From positions 1-8,022 of the forward strand of contig JAGFXW010000208.1 of the NCBI GenBank assembly GCA_017861495.1: a stretch of DNA of 8,022 nt, in the 5' to 3' direction. A model generated the notes under the pieces. It was given only the letters and a program-made list of their open reading frames with translations, did not search any database and had not been told where the DNA came from. Below, one piece after another: positions 1 to 6,368 of this stretch. Source of the stretch: Bacillota bacterium (GTDB lineage: Bacteria > Bacillota_C > Negativicutes > CTSoil-072). The position numbers and the translations under genes are program-made. The first letter of the stretch is position 1; each line of letters opens with the position of its first letter.

Positions 1-16
1 CTAAAGACGAATTTTT

Positions 17-56
17 ATAAGCAGGAGCGTGCCTGGATAGGCATGTTCCTGCTTAT
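17..56 (+). terminator. Rho-independent terminator of a gene left of the window
   Basis: A 17-bp stem closes over a 6-nt loop (TGGATA): ATAAGCAGGA at 17-26 pairs perfectly with TCCTGCTTAT at 47-56, and 27-33 pairs with 40-46 using two G-U pairs. The T-rich stretch CCATTTCTAATTTTTCT follows, so the U tract is present but interrupted. On the minus strand the hairpin is followed by A-rich sequence, so it works for plus-strand transcription. It separates an upstream gene outside the window from the regulator at 241. Confidence 0.7.
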
Positions 57-158
57 CCATTTCTAATTTTTCTGTTCAGCTTATCGTAGCCGAATCCCAC
101 AGCGAGTAATATTTTGCAAAACGGATTTTTATGCATCATTTCACTTTGTACAGCAGGA

Positions 159-194
159 CTTGGCGAACAAGGAATGAATAAAATTCTTGGCGAA
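159..194. repeat. Paired direct repeat in the regulator's upstream region
   Basis: CTTGGCGAA occurs at 159-167 and again at 186-194, 27 bp apart. A second 11-mer, AAAACGGATTT, occurs at 118-128 and 194-204. These repeats fill the 184-base gap before the regulator gene, where no convincing -35/-10 pair is visible; TAAAAT at 179-184 has no good -35 partner. They could be binding sites for autoregulation, but short repeats like these also arise by chance. Confidence 0.25.
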
Positions 195-240
195 AAACGG
201 ATTTCCTCATTATTGAATAGATAGGGAAGATGGTAGGTAT

Positions 241-1509
241 ATGAAAAAAAAGCTGGCGCTGATTTGTATGGATCCCGATACGAAACGTGTGCTTTCCGAC
301 CAACTGACGACGCTATTGGATGATAATGTAAGTATTGAATGCTACAGTTTGCAGGAAGTGACGAAACAGCATATTGATGCCCAGGCAATCTTGATTTCCA
401 ATTATTATTTGCTGCCGGAGATCCATAAAAAATTCACATGGGAAGATTCTGCCGTAGTCATTAATGCCCGCCGATCCATCGGCAAAAAAGGGATCAAGGC
501 GTTGTTGGCGATACCAAAGGGAAAACGCTGCCTGCTGTATGTAGGCAATCGGAGCTTATCGCATTATATCATCAAATTAATCAATTATCTGGGAATTAAC
601 CATATCGAATTGATTCCGGAACCTGACAGAAGCATCAACTATAATTTCCATACGGTGGATTATATTATTAATGCCGGGAAGCAAGCCTTGTCGAAAGATG
701 TTCCGGCGATTGTCGTTGATGTCGGTATCTTGCAGGTTGATATTACGACCTTGCTTGAGGTGTTATTTGCCCTTGATTTAACCAATGCGTTGGCTTCGAT
801 TGTATCGGCCAAATATGCGGGGGAAATAATCGAACTGAGCCAGGAAGTATCGTTGGCGTTGGAACAAGTCACACAAACCAGCAAGATACTGGAAGTCGTC
901 TTGAATAGCCATTTGGAAGGCATTGTGATGCTGGATGAAGAAGGGAAAATATTGGTTTGCAATGCAACCGCCGAAACGTTGTTTGCCCAGCCGCAAGCAA
1001 ACTTAGCAGGACAAGCTTTTGTCAAAGAAAACGGATTTCCTTGGGATTGGACGGAATTGCAAACCGTGAACGACCGCGTTTTGCGGTATAAAAATTTCAA
1101 GCTGGTTGTGGATACCCGGCCTGTTGAAGCGCCCTGCGGGCGGCTGGGAACGGTGTTAACCTTCCGGGACGTTACGGAGATCCAGCGGCTTGAGGAAATG
1201 GTGAGTCGGGACCGTGCGTTAAAAGGCCTGGAAGCCCGGACTGTACATCCGCACGCAGAGGACAATGCGGAATGTCTATTGGTTTTGCAGAAAATAGAAA
1301 GCCTTTTGCGTTGCCAGCGGTCGATAGGCCGGCGAAGTTTGACGGAAGCTATCGAAGGAATGACGGAGGCGCGCGTCAGGTCTTGTCTGCGGATACTTGG
1401 CGAGATGGGTTACATTACGGTGAATGTTGGCCGCAAGGGGACTGCCATCAGCGCGGCGGGCATGCGTGTGCTTCAGAAATTGAAAACAGACGGCAAAGGC
1501 GATGTTTGA
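241..1509 (+). CDS. PAS-domain transcriptional regulator, sigma-54-activator-like sensor half with a C-terminal winged helix and no AAA+ domain
   Basis: A 422-aa cytoplasmic protein, predicted to be a signal-responsive DNA-binding regulator. Residues 1 to about 200 resemble the N-terminal sensory region of a group of clostridial/Negativicute sigma-54 activators (LISNYYLLPEIHKKF, NARRSI, LLAIPKGKRCL, LGINHIELIP). Residues 200-215 are a short helical linker. A PAS domain spans about 215-312 (NSHLEGIVMLDEEGKILVCN, ending VLTFRDVTEIQRLEE). In such activators the AAA+ ATPase follows here, but no Walker A, GAFTGA or Fis-type HTH is present. Instead residues about 350-415 look like a winged helix (RRSLTEAIEGMTEARVRSCL, then GYITVNVGRKGTAIS). 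The start at 241 is the first ATG; upstream AGGGA and GGTAGG are weak ribosome sites. The ligand is unknown. A sigma-54 promoter lies 27 bases downstream. Product class is fairly secure; target and signal are not visible. Confidence 0.75.
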   Translation: MKKKLALICMDPDTKRVLSDQLTTLLDDNVSIECYSLQEVTKQHIDAQAILISNYYLLPEIHKKFTWEDSAVVINARRSIGKKGIKALLAIPKGKRCLLYVGNRSLSHYIIKLINYLGINHIELIPEPDRSINYNFHTVDYIINAGKQALSKDVPAIVVDVGILQVDITTLLEVLFALDLTNALASIVSAKYAGEIIELSQEVSLALEQVTQTSKILEVVLNSHLEGIVMLDEEGKILVCNATAETLFAQPQANLAGQAFVKENGFPWDWTELQTVNDRVLRYKNFKLVVDTRPVEAPCGRLGTVLTFRDVTEIQRLEEMVSRDRALKGLEARTVHPHAEDNAECLLVLQKIESLLRCQRSIGRRSLTEAIEGMTEARVRSCLRILGEMGYITVNVGRKGTAISAAGMRVLQKLKTDGKGDV

Positions 1510-1535
1510 TCATTGAACGGGCACCATTTTCGCCT

Positions 1536-1552
1536 TTGGCCTGCTTTTTGCA
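1536..1552 (+). promoter_or_regulatory. Sigma-54 (-24/-12) promoter of the short-chain dehydrogenase gene
   Basis: TTGGCCTGCTTTTTGCA fits the sigma-54 consensus TTGGCACG-N4-TTGCA. The invariant GG (1538-1539) and GC (1550-1551) have the required 12-bp phasing, and the -12 element TTGCA is perfect. The predicted start is near 1563, giving a leader of about 40 nt before the dehydrogenase ATG at 1605. It lies entirely between the regulator stop and the next start. Transcription would need an AAA+ activator. The neighbouring regulator lacks that domain, so the activator must be encoded elsewhere. Confidence 0.72.
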
Positions 1553-1592
1553 TAACTAGATAACGAGAAAGCGGGAACAAAAAAATGCGAAT

Positions 1593-1596
1593 GGAG
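1593..1596 (+). promoter_or_regulatory. Ribosome binding site selecting the ATG at 1605
   Basis: GGAG (extended GGAGTGG) sits 8 bases ahead of ATG 1605. An in-frame GTG at 1596 would add three residues (M-V-K) but overlaps this site and has no Shine-Dalgarno of its own, so 1605 is preferred. Confidence 0.6.
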
Positions 1597-1604
1597 TGGT
1601 CAAA

Positions 1605-2342
1605 ATGGGCGAACGGAAAGTCGGCTTAATTACAGGCGGCGGTACGGGGACCGGAAAAGCAGTGGCGCTGGAACTTGCCAAGCGGGGCGTTGATATCATC
1701 ATCAATTACTCGCGTTCAAAACAGGAAGCTGAGCAAACTGCAGCGGAAATCAGGCAATGTGGAGTAGCCTGTTTGGTGCAGCAGGCGGATGTGTCGGACG
1801 ACGGGCAGGTGCGGGCCATGGTTGAAAATGGGGTTGCGCACTTTGGGCGGCTCGATTATCTTGTGAATAGTTCCGGCGTTACGGTGTTTGTTGATCTTAA
1901 AGACTTGGAGGGTTTGAAACCGGAGCATTGGGATCGGATCATGGATGTCAACGTGAAAGGCTTGTTTTATGTTTGCCGGGCCGCCAGCCCCTATTTAAAA
2001 CAGTCGCAGGGCAGTATCGTGAATATCACTTCCATAGCCGGCATCACCGGTCTGGGCAGTTCGATTGCCTATGCTGCATCCAAAGCGGCAGCGATCAGCG
2101 TAACGAAATCGTTAGCCCGGGCATTGGCGCCGGAAGTGCGGGTCAACAGCGTTGCGCCGGGGATTATCCTTACCCGCTGGGTGGAGGGGCAGGATGCACA
2201 TATCAAGAGGCTCAGCGAGGGAACGCCGTTAGGGCGGGTTTGCAGTCCGGAAGATGTTGCCGAAGTTGTGCTGCCATTATTAATGACGGCAGGAATGGTA
2301 ACCGGACAAACCCTCGTTGTTGACGGCGGCATGACATTATAA
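1605..2342 (+). CDS. SDR-family NAD(P)-dependent oxidoreductase, FabG-like
   Basis: A 245-aa classical short-chain dehydrogenase/reductase of normal length, a soluble enzyme expected to be tetrameric. The Rossmann dinucleotide motif TGGGTGTG spans residues 10-17. NSSG at 88-91 replaces the usual NNAG. Asn116 (DVNVKG), Ser143, Tyr156 and Lys160 (YAASK) give the full catalytic tetrad. NYSRS at 34-38 follows the second beta strand as in NADP(H)-using FabG proteins, so NADPH is likely. The C-terminus (GQTLVVDGGMTL) is typical of the family. The nearest named activity is 3-oxoacyl-ACP reductase, but no acyl-carrier or other fatty acid genes are adjacent, so the true substrate is open. The gene appears monocistronic, between its own sigma-54 promoter and a terminator, which suggests an inducible catabolic role over housekeeping lipid synthesis. 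Confidence 0.88.
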   Translation: MGERKVGLITGGGTGTGKAVALELAKRGVDIIINYSRSKQEAEQTAAEIRQCGVACLVQQADVSDDGQVRAMVENGVAHFGRLDYLVNSSGVTVFVDLKDLEGLKPEHWDRIMDVNVKGLFYVCRAASPYLKQSQGSIVNITSIAGITGLGSSIAYAASKAAAISVTKSLARALAPEVRVNSVAPGIILTRWVEGQDAHIKRLSEGTPLGRVCSPEDVAEVVLPLLMTAGMVTGQTLVVDGGMTL

Positions 2343-2365
2343 TCTAAAATAGTAAAAAACAGAGG

Positions 2366-2402
2366 AACAGACGGCCGAAAATCAATTTGGCCGCCTGTTT
2401 TT
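2366..2402 (+). terminator. Rho-independent terminator after the SDR gene
   Basis: AACAGACGGCC (2366-2376) pairs with GGCCGCCTGTT (2389-2399) with one A-C mismatch, over a 12-nt loop that can pair further, and runs straight into a T stretch at 2398-2402. It starts 23 bases after the dehydrogenase stop codon, so that gene is likely a single-gene transcript. Confidence 0.8.
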
Positions 2403-2810
2403 ATGTTTAAAACAAGAGCATACGGAAAATAACAAAAAAACTTTGTGAAATTAATAATTTGCAAAATAGTAATACAATTTTGACAAGATGTGAAGAGTTT
2501 ATTCGAAAGGGATGACAAGGGTGGGTTAATGGGATAATCCAAAAAACCGTTTGCAATCTTTTAGTACACCGGAAAACATGAAAATTATATCGGATGTACA
2601 TATTAACCTGGTCAGCGTTGCGCTTTGACATTATGAGTCTGCCAGAGCACTGGGTCTTGGTTGCAAGGACCATTCCGCGGGCTATCGTACCTGCTTTCTG
2701 ACTTACTGTCGTGTTGTAGGCAGGAATTATAGAATTTAACGAAGAAAAAGAAATCACTACGATAAAAGAACCGAAAAGACCAATGTTGTTCAATGAACGA
2801 CAATGCGATG
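2403..2810. other. Long intergenic region without a recognisable gene
   Basis: About 408 bases, AT-rich at the left end, between the SDR terminator and the lpd ribosome site. Open frames here on either strand give sequences I do not recognise and none has a convincing ribosome site. The plus-strand frame across about 2629-2739 is open but preceded by a stop and has no usable start. TTGACA at 2480-2485 and 2625-2630 lacks a matching -10. A small hairpin, GGGTTA...TAATCC, sits near 2521-2538. I recognise no known riboswitch. It may be the long leader of lpd plus decayed sequence. Confidence 0.5.
2451..2478 (+). promoter_or_regulatory. Weak candidate promoter for lpd
   Basis: TTAATA (2451-2456), a 16-bp spacer and TACAAT (2473-2478) make the most promoter-like pair in the gap, within AT-rich DNA. 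If used, the lpd leader would be about 335 nt. The -35 matches consensus at only four of six positions and other starts closer to the gene cannot be excluded. Confidence 0.2.
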
Positions 2811-2816
2811 AGGAGG
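2811..2816 (+). promoter_or_regulatory. Ribosome binding site fixing the lpd start at 2822
   Basis: A perfect AGGAGG lies 5 bases ahead of ATG 2822. The frame is open back to an ATG at 2783, which would add 13 residues. That ATG lacks a ribosome site, and the extra residues would precede the FAD-binding strand that normally opens the family, so 2822 is chosen. Confidence 0.85.
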
Positions 2817-2821
2817 TTTCT

Positions 2822-4219
2822 ATGAAAAAAGTAATCATTATGGGCGGCGGACCGGGCGGGTATGTAGCAGCGATCCGGGCTGCGCAATTAGGAGCCGAGG
2901 TTCATCTGGTGGAGAGTGAAAAAATAGGCGGCACTTGCCTCAATGTGGGCTGTATCCCGACAAAAGCAGTATTGCACACGGCGGAGCTTTACCAAGCTGT
3001 CACAAAAGGGGCTGGGCTGGGCCTGTTGGCGGATAATATACGCGTAGACTGGCCAATGGTCATGAGGCGGAAGCAACAAGTCGTAAGGCGCCTGGTAGGC
3101 GGCGTAGACGGCTTGTTAAAGGCGAACAAGGTAACGGTTCATAAAGGAAAAGGCGTTTTGCTGGATCCCCATACCGTGGAAGTCCAAGGCGCGGAGACCG
3201 AAAAAATCAGCGGCGATATCATCCTTTTGGCTACCGGTTCCGAATCGGTGAAATTGAATTTTCCCGGCGCGGATTTTCCCGCCGTTATCGACAGTGCGGC
3301 TGCGCTTAGCCTGGATAAAGTGCCGAAATCGATGATGATCGTTGGCGGCGGCGTTATTGGGGTTGAATTTGCCGCCATGTTCAGCGCTTTTGGTGCCAAA
3401 GTAACCGTTGTCGAAATGCTGCCGCAAATTTTGCCGCCGATTGATGGCGAAATTGCCGGACTGGTCCGCAAGGAACTTACGCAACTGGGAGTACAGTTCT
3501 TTACGGATGCCCGTTTAACAGAGGTTGCCGCACAGGATGGTGAATTGTGCGCCAAGGTGGTTATTGATGGTGTTACGCAAGCTTTGCCGGGAGAGTTTGT
3601 TCTGGTTGCTGTCGGCCGGCGAGCCCGGACGGCCGGCATTGGCTTAGAGACGGTCGGGATTGCGACCGAACGGGGTAAAATCAAAGTTGATGCGAATTTT
3701 ATGACGAACGTGCCGGGAGTTTATGCGGTGGGAGATTGCAATGGCATTATGATGCTGGCGCATGCGGCGTCGGCTCAGGGAATTGCCGCCGTTGAACATG
3801 CTTTGGGCCACGAGGCTGTTTATGCGGCCAATACCATTCCGTCCTGCATCTATACCAGTCCGGAAGTGGGTGGGGTCGGAATGACGGAAGAACAAGCCAA
3901 GGCAGCCGGAATGGAGTACCATGTTGGCCGATTTCCTCTGGCCGGGAACGGGAAAGCGATGATTGAATGCGGTGGAACCGGGATGGTGAAAATTATTGCC
4001 GGTGCCCAATACGGTGAAATTCTCGGCGTTCATATTTTTGGTCCGCGGGCGACCGATATGATTGCCGAAGCGGCATTGGCAATTCGTATGGAGGCTACTG
4101 TGAACGAAATAATCAGTACTATCCACGCACACCCGACGGTCAGCGAGGCAATGGGCGAAGCAGCGTTGGCTGTAACGGGCCAAGCGATCCATTGGCCGCC
4201 TGGATTGAAATTGGGTTGA
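2822..4219 (+). CDS. lpdA: Dihydrolipoyl dehydrogenase (E3)
   Basis: A 465-aa flavoprotein disulfide reductase that reoxidises dihydrolipoamide with NAD+, normally as the E3 subunit of 2-oxoacid dehydrogenase complexes, acetoin dehydrogenase or the glycine cleavage system. FAD-binding GGGPGG is at residues 8-13. The redox-active disulfide is Cys39/Cys44 (GGTCLNVGCIPTK). The NAD-binding motif is GGGVIGVEFA (175-184), the second FAD motif is YAVGDC (301-306), and the C-terminal dimer domain carries His437 and Glu442 (HAHPTVSE). All expected catalytic residues are present and the length is normal. There is no N-terminal lipoyl domain. No E1, E2 or gcv genes adjoin it: the previous gene ends 479 bases upstream and metA follows. 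It may therefore serve complexes encoded elsewhere, or be a paralogue with another disulfide substrate. Its stop codon overlaps the -35 box of the metA promoter. Confidence 0.93.
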   Translation: MKKVIIMGGGPGGYVAAIRAAQLGAEVHLVESEKIGGTCLNVGCIPTKAVLHTAELYQAVTKGAGLGLLADNIRVDWPMVMRRKQQVVRRLVGGVDGLLKANKVTVHKGKGVLLDPHTVEVQGAETEKISGDIILLATGSESVKLNFPGADFPAVIDSAAALSLDKVPKSMMIVGGGVIGVEFAAMFSAFGAKVTVVEMLPQILPPIDGEIAGLVRKELTQLGVQFFTDARLTEVAAQDGELCAKVVIDGVTQALPGEFVLVAVGRRARTAGIGLETVGIATERGKIKVDANFMTNVPGVYAVGDCNGIMMLAHAASAQGIAAVEHALGHEAVYAANTIPSCIYTSPEVGGVGMTEEQAKAAGMEYHVGRFPLAGNGKAMIECGGTGMVKIIAGAQYGEILGVHIFGPRATDMIAEAALAIRMEATVNEIISTIHAHPTVSEAMGEAALAVTGQAIHWPPGLKLG

Positions 4220-4245
4220 CAAGATATTGGCTTGTGAGGTAAAAT
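4216..4245 (+). promoter_or_regulatory. Sigma-A promoter of metA
   Basis: TTGACA (4216-4221, perfect -35), an 18-bp spacer and TAAAAT (4240-4245). The start should fall near 4252, giving an untranslated leader of about 258 nt that contains the SAM riboswitch. The -35 hexamer includes the TGA stop of lpd (4217-4219), so the two genes abut with no spare sequence. No terminator follows lpd, so read-through into the riboswitch leader is possible. Confidence 0.8.
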
Positions 4246-4313
4246 AAATGTTAATTCTGAAAATATCGAGATGGCGGTTCGTGGGAAGCTCCTTCGACCG
4301 ACATGGCAGAGAC

Positions 4314-4328
4314 AGGCTGTTACCGCGG
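4314..4328 (+). other. T-box-like motif (possible relic) and TACCGCGGTA palindrome
   Basis: AGGCTGTTACCGCG matches the T-box antiterminator consensus AGGGTGGTACCGCG at 12 of 14 positions. One mismatch falls in the UGGN tetrad that would pair with the tRNA acceptor end (UGUU here). Only about 62 nt lie between the predicted start and the motif, too short for a T-box Stem I with its specifier loop. The perfect 10-bp palindrome TACCGCGGTA covers 4321-4330. A working T-box is unlikely. Confidence 0.2.
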
Positions 4329-4344
4329 TACAATTCAATACAGA

Positions 4345-4439
4345 CTCTTATCCAGAGTGGTCGAGGGACTGGCCCGATGACACCCGGCAACCGGCTTAAC
4401 CGCAAGGTGCTAAATCCAGCAGGTTTCATTTTCTGAGAG
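4345..4439 (+). promoter_or_regulatory. SAM-I (S-box) riboswitch
   Basis: The conserved S-box core is present in order: CTTATCCAGAG at the 5' side, GAGGGACTGGCCCGATGA for P2 and the kink-turn region, CCCGGCAACC, then GGTGCTAAATCCAGC and CTGAGAGG at the 3' side. P1 forms from CTCT (4345-4348) with AGAG (4436-4439). P3 is ACC...GGT with a nested GG/CC. P4 is short (CAGG 4420-4423 with TCTG 4432-4435, one G-U). It binds S-adenosylmethionine and normally turns the downstream methionine gene off when SAM is plentiful. It ends 70 nt before the metA start. No strong hairpin plus U tract follows, so the expression platform is not obvious. Confidence 0.95.
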
Positions 4440-4497
4440 GGGCTTATTATTTATACCAGCAAACAAGCTTCTTCAAAACAGGCTAGATTACAACAAT

Positions 4498-4503
4498 GGG
4501 GGA
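4498..4503 (+). promoter_or_regulatory. Ribosome binding site selecting metA ATG 4510
   Basis: GGGGGA ends 6 bases ahead of ATG 4510. The in-frame ATG at 4504 touches the site and cannot use it. Starting at 4510 also places the catalytic residues on the published MetA numbering. Confidence 0.75.
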
Positions 4504-4509
4504 ATGAAC

Positions 4510-5445
4510 ATGCCAATAAAAATACCGAATCAATTGCCGGCTACAAGCGTTTTGGAAAATGAAAATATTTTTGTGATGTATGAAAACCGGGCTTACGAGC
4601 AGGATATCCGTCCGCTAAAAATATTGTTGTTAAACCTGATGCCGACCAAAATTGCCACCGAAACGCAATTGCTGCGGCTGTTGGGAAATTCGCCGCTGCA
4701 GGTAGATGTTGATTTTATTTACACCGCCAGTTATGAACCCAAAAATGTTTCGCAAGAACACTTGATTAAATTTTACGAGACGTTTGACGATGTGAAAGAC
4801 CGTAGTTATGACGGGTTCATCATAACCGGGGCGCCAGTGGAACAAATGCCGTTTGAAGAAGTTGCCTATTGGGATGAATTGTGTAAAATTATGGAATGGG
4901 GCAAAAAACACGCCTATTCGACCCTGCATATTTGTTGGGGCGCGCAAGCGGCATTGTACTATCACTACGGCATTCCTAAATACGACCTGCCACAAAAAAT
5001 GTTTGGTGTTTTTCCCCATACGATTAATGTGGAACACGAAAAATTATTCCGCGGTTTCGATGATATTTTTTACGTTCCGCACTCCCGGCACACCACGGTA
5101 ATCCGTGAAGATATTGAAAAAATCGAGCGGTTGACTATTTTGTCCGAATCGGAAAGCGCCGGAGTGTATGCGGTGGCCAATACCAAGCGCAGGCAGTTTT
5201 ACATTATGGGCCATTCCGAATATGATCCCCTCACGCTCAAAGGGGAATATGACCGGGATATTGCGGCCGGATTGCCGATCAACGTGCCGGATAACTATTA
5301 CCCGAATGATGATCCGTCCCGCCTGCCGATTGTGCGCTGGCGCAGTGCCGCAAATTTGCTGTTTTCCAACTGGCTGAACTATTATGTATACCAGGAAACG
5401 CCATTTGACCTTGCGCATTTGGAAAGTAAACCGGACAACGGATAG
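4510..5445 (+). CDS. metA: Homoserine O-acetyltransferase, MetA family
   Basis: A 311-aa cytoplasmic enzyme acylating L-homoserine, the first committed step of methionine synthesis. With the start at 4510 the residues fall on the Bacillus cereus MetA numbering: nucleophile Cys142 ([10 protein letters not shown]), Lys163, Ser192, His235 and Glu237 (GHSEYD), and Arg249. Residue 111 is Glu ([12 protein letters not shown]). In this family Glu111 favours acetyl-CoA and Gly111, as in E. coli, favours succinyl-CoA, so O-acetylhomoserine is the predicted product, for direct sulfhydrylation. This specificity is inferred from one residue; annotation pipelines often call the family succinyltransferase. 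The gene is controlled by the SAM-I riboswitch and its own promoter, and stands alone, with no other met genes in view. An upstream ATG at 4504 is less likely as start. Confidence 0.95.
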   Translation: MPIKIPNQLPATSVLENENIFVMYENRAYEQDIRPLKILLLNLMPTKIATETQLLRLLGNSPLQVDVDFIYTASYEPKNVSQEHLIKFYETFDDVKDRSYDGFIITGAPVEQMPFEEVAYWDELCKIMEWGKKHAYSTLHICWGAQAALYYHYGIPKYDLPQKMFGVFPHTINVEHEKLFRGFDDIFYVPHSRHTTVIREDIEKIERLTILSESESAGVYAVANTKRRQFYIMGHSEYDPLTLKGEYDRDIAAGLPINVPDNYYPNDDPSRLPIVRWRSAANLLFSNWLNYYVYQETPFDLAHLESKPDNG

Positions 5446-5464
5446 ATTGGTGCTAGAACATGCG

Positions 5465-5498
5465 AAAAGCCGGAACAGGGCCTCCTGTTCCGGCTTTT
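5465..5498. terminator. Bidirectional terminator between convergent metA and hydratase genes
   Basis: A 15-bp perfect stem, AAAAGCCGGAACAGG (5465-5479) with CCTGTTCCGGCTTTT (5484-5498), has a GCCT loop. The T tract follows on the plus strand (TTTTCTTT) and the leading A run gives a U tract on the minus strand. It lies 19 bases after the metA stop and 27 bases beyond the end of the minus-strand hydratase, so it can serve both. Confidence 0.92.
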
Positions 5499-5525
5499 CT
5501 TTCCGGCCTAACGGCACGCAACCGC

Positions 5526-6368
5526 TTATTGGGCGTAATAATTGATGAGGCAGCCGGATAAGATGATATCCCGATCCTCCGGCGAAAGATTCTCCAGTTT
5601 TAATTCCAGCGAAGTTTTACCCTTGCTGGTAATAAGAATTGCCTGGATTTTTGTCGCGCCGTCTTGTACGCTTTGCCGGATATCCGGCAGAAAAATCAAA
5701 TCATCGACGGTTAATTTTTCGAGATCGTCTTTAGCGATGGTAAATGGCAGCATGCCCCAGTTGATGACATTGCTGCGGTACCGTTTGGTGGCGTATTCTA
5801 CGGCGATGTTGGCATCACCGCCCAGCACGCGCTGGCAGGAAGCCGCCTGCTCGCGGGCCGATCCGTCCCCGGGTTTTATGGCAACGATTACGCTGCCGAG
5901 GCCGGTGTCCAGAATGGTTTGCGATAATTGCCCGGCGGTGGTGAGCCCTTCTTCAACCAAAGGCATAAAAGTCGGCTCCACTGCTGCGAAGGAACCGTTT
6001 TCGATTATCGCTTTTTTGCGGAGCGCTTCTTGTTCCTCAATGGCTTTCGCTTTGCCGACATAGGCCGGATCTTTGCGGGACAATGTAAATTCTGCCAGCT
6101 TGAAAGGATTGGACCGGTAGGAGGAAGTTTCGCCGGACGGGATTAATTCGTCGGTAGTGGTAACCGGGTCATGGATCACGGAAGCAACTTTTAGCAGCAG
6201 GTTTTTCGGCAGAGGCCGTATGGTCGGCCAATTGGCAATGTTCGGGCCGAATTTCAGTTCTGTTTCCGGGTTGGCCTTGCCGAACCCTTGGTACACGCGG
6301 TTTTCATACACTCGCTTGTCGAAGTGATAATTAACAGGCGTTTCGGTGAAATCGATTTCTGTTGCTGC
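5526..6368 (-). CDS. Hydratase C-terminal fragment (swivel domain), untranslatable alone
   Basis: The -1 frame holds about 280 residues of the C-terminal domain, with intact motifs [36 protein letters not shown] and [19 protein letters not shown], ending at TAA 5526-5528. The only early in-frame start is a GTG at 6311 ([10 protein letters not shown]), which lacks a ribosome site and cuts into conserved sequence. The region shows no further stops or shifts, which suggests the break is recent or an error. Confidence 0.75.
   Translation of the reverse strand, partial: AATEIDFTETPVNYHFDKRVYENRVYQGFGKANPETELKFGPNIANWPTIRPLPKNLLLKVASVIHDPVTTTDELIPSGETSSYRSNPFKLAEFTLSRKDPAYVGKAKAIEEQEALRKKAIIENGSFAAVEPTFMPLVEEGLTTAGQLSQTILDTGLGSVIVAIKPGDGSAREQAASCQRVLGGDANIAVEYATKRYRSNVINWGMLPFTIAKDDLEKLTVDDLIFLPDIRQSVQDGATKIQAILITSKGKTSLELKLENLSPEDRDIILSGCLINYYAQ

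Noticed and set aside
53..388. Minus-strand open frame of 111 codons at the left end
   Set aside because: It overlaps the start of the regulator and a terminator hairpin, resembles nothing I know, and has no ribosome site.
660..1265. Minus-strand open frame of 201 codons
   Set aside because: It is a shadow of the regulator gene; the plus strand carries recognisable PAS and linker motifs.
2521..2538. Hairpin GGGTTA/TAATCC as a terminator
   Set aside because: The stem is only six pairs with one G-U, and no U tract follows on either strand.
2650..2666. TGGGTC...TTGCA as a second sigma-54 promoter for lpd
   Set aside because: The spacing between the -24 and -12 elements is one base short, which normally abolishes recognition. 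A similar TGG...TTGCG near 2608-2622 is two bases short.
2407..2838. Minus-strand open frames in the gap before lpd
   Set aside because: Unrecognised, Phe/Ser-rich translations of AT-rich DNA; they overlap the lpd ribosome site or start and lack ribosome sites of their own.
4248..4436. A 62-codon leader peptide in the metA leader
   Set aside because: Its ATG lies at or before the predicted transcription start, it has no ribosome site, and most of it is the S-box aptamer.
6311..6313. GTG start of an independent C-terminal hydratase subunit
   Set aside because: There is no ribosome site, and conserved family sequence extends upstream of it in the same frame, so it is part of a broken gene and not a split two-subunit enzyme.
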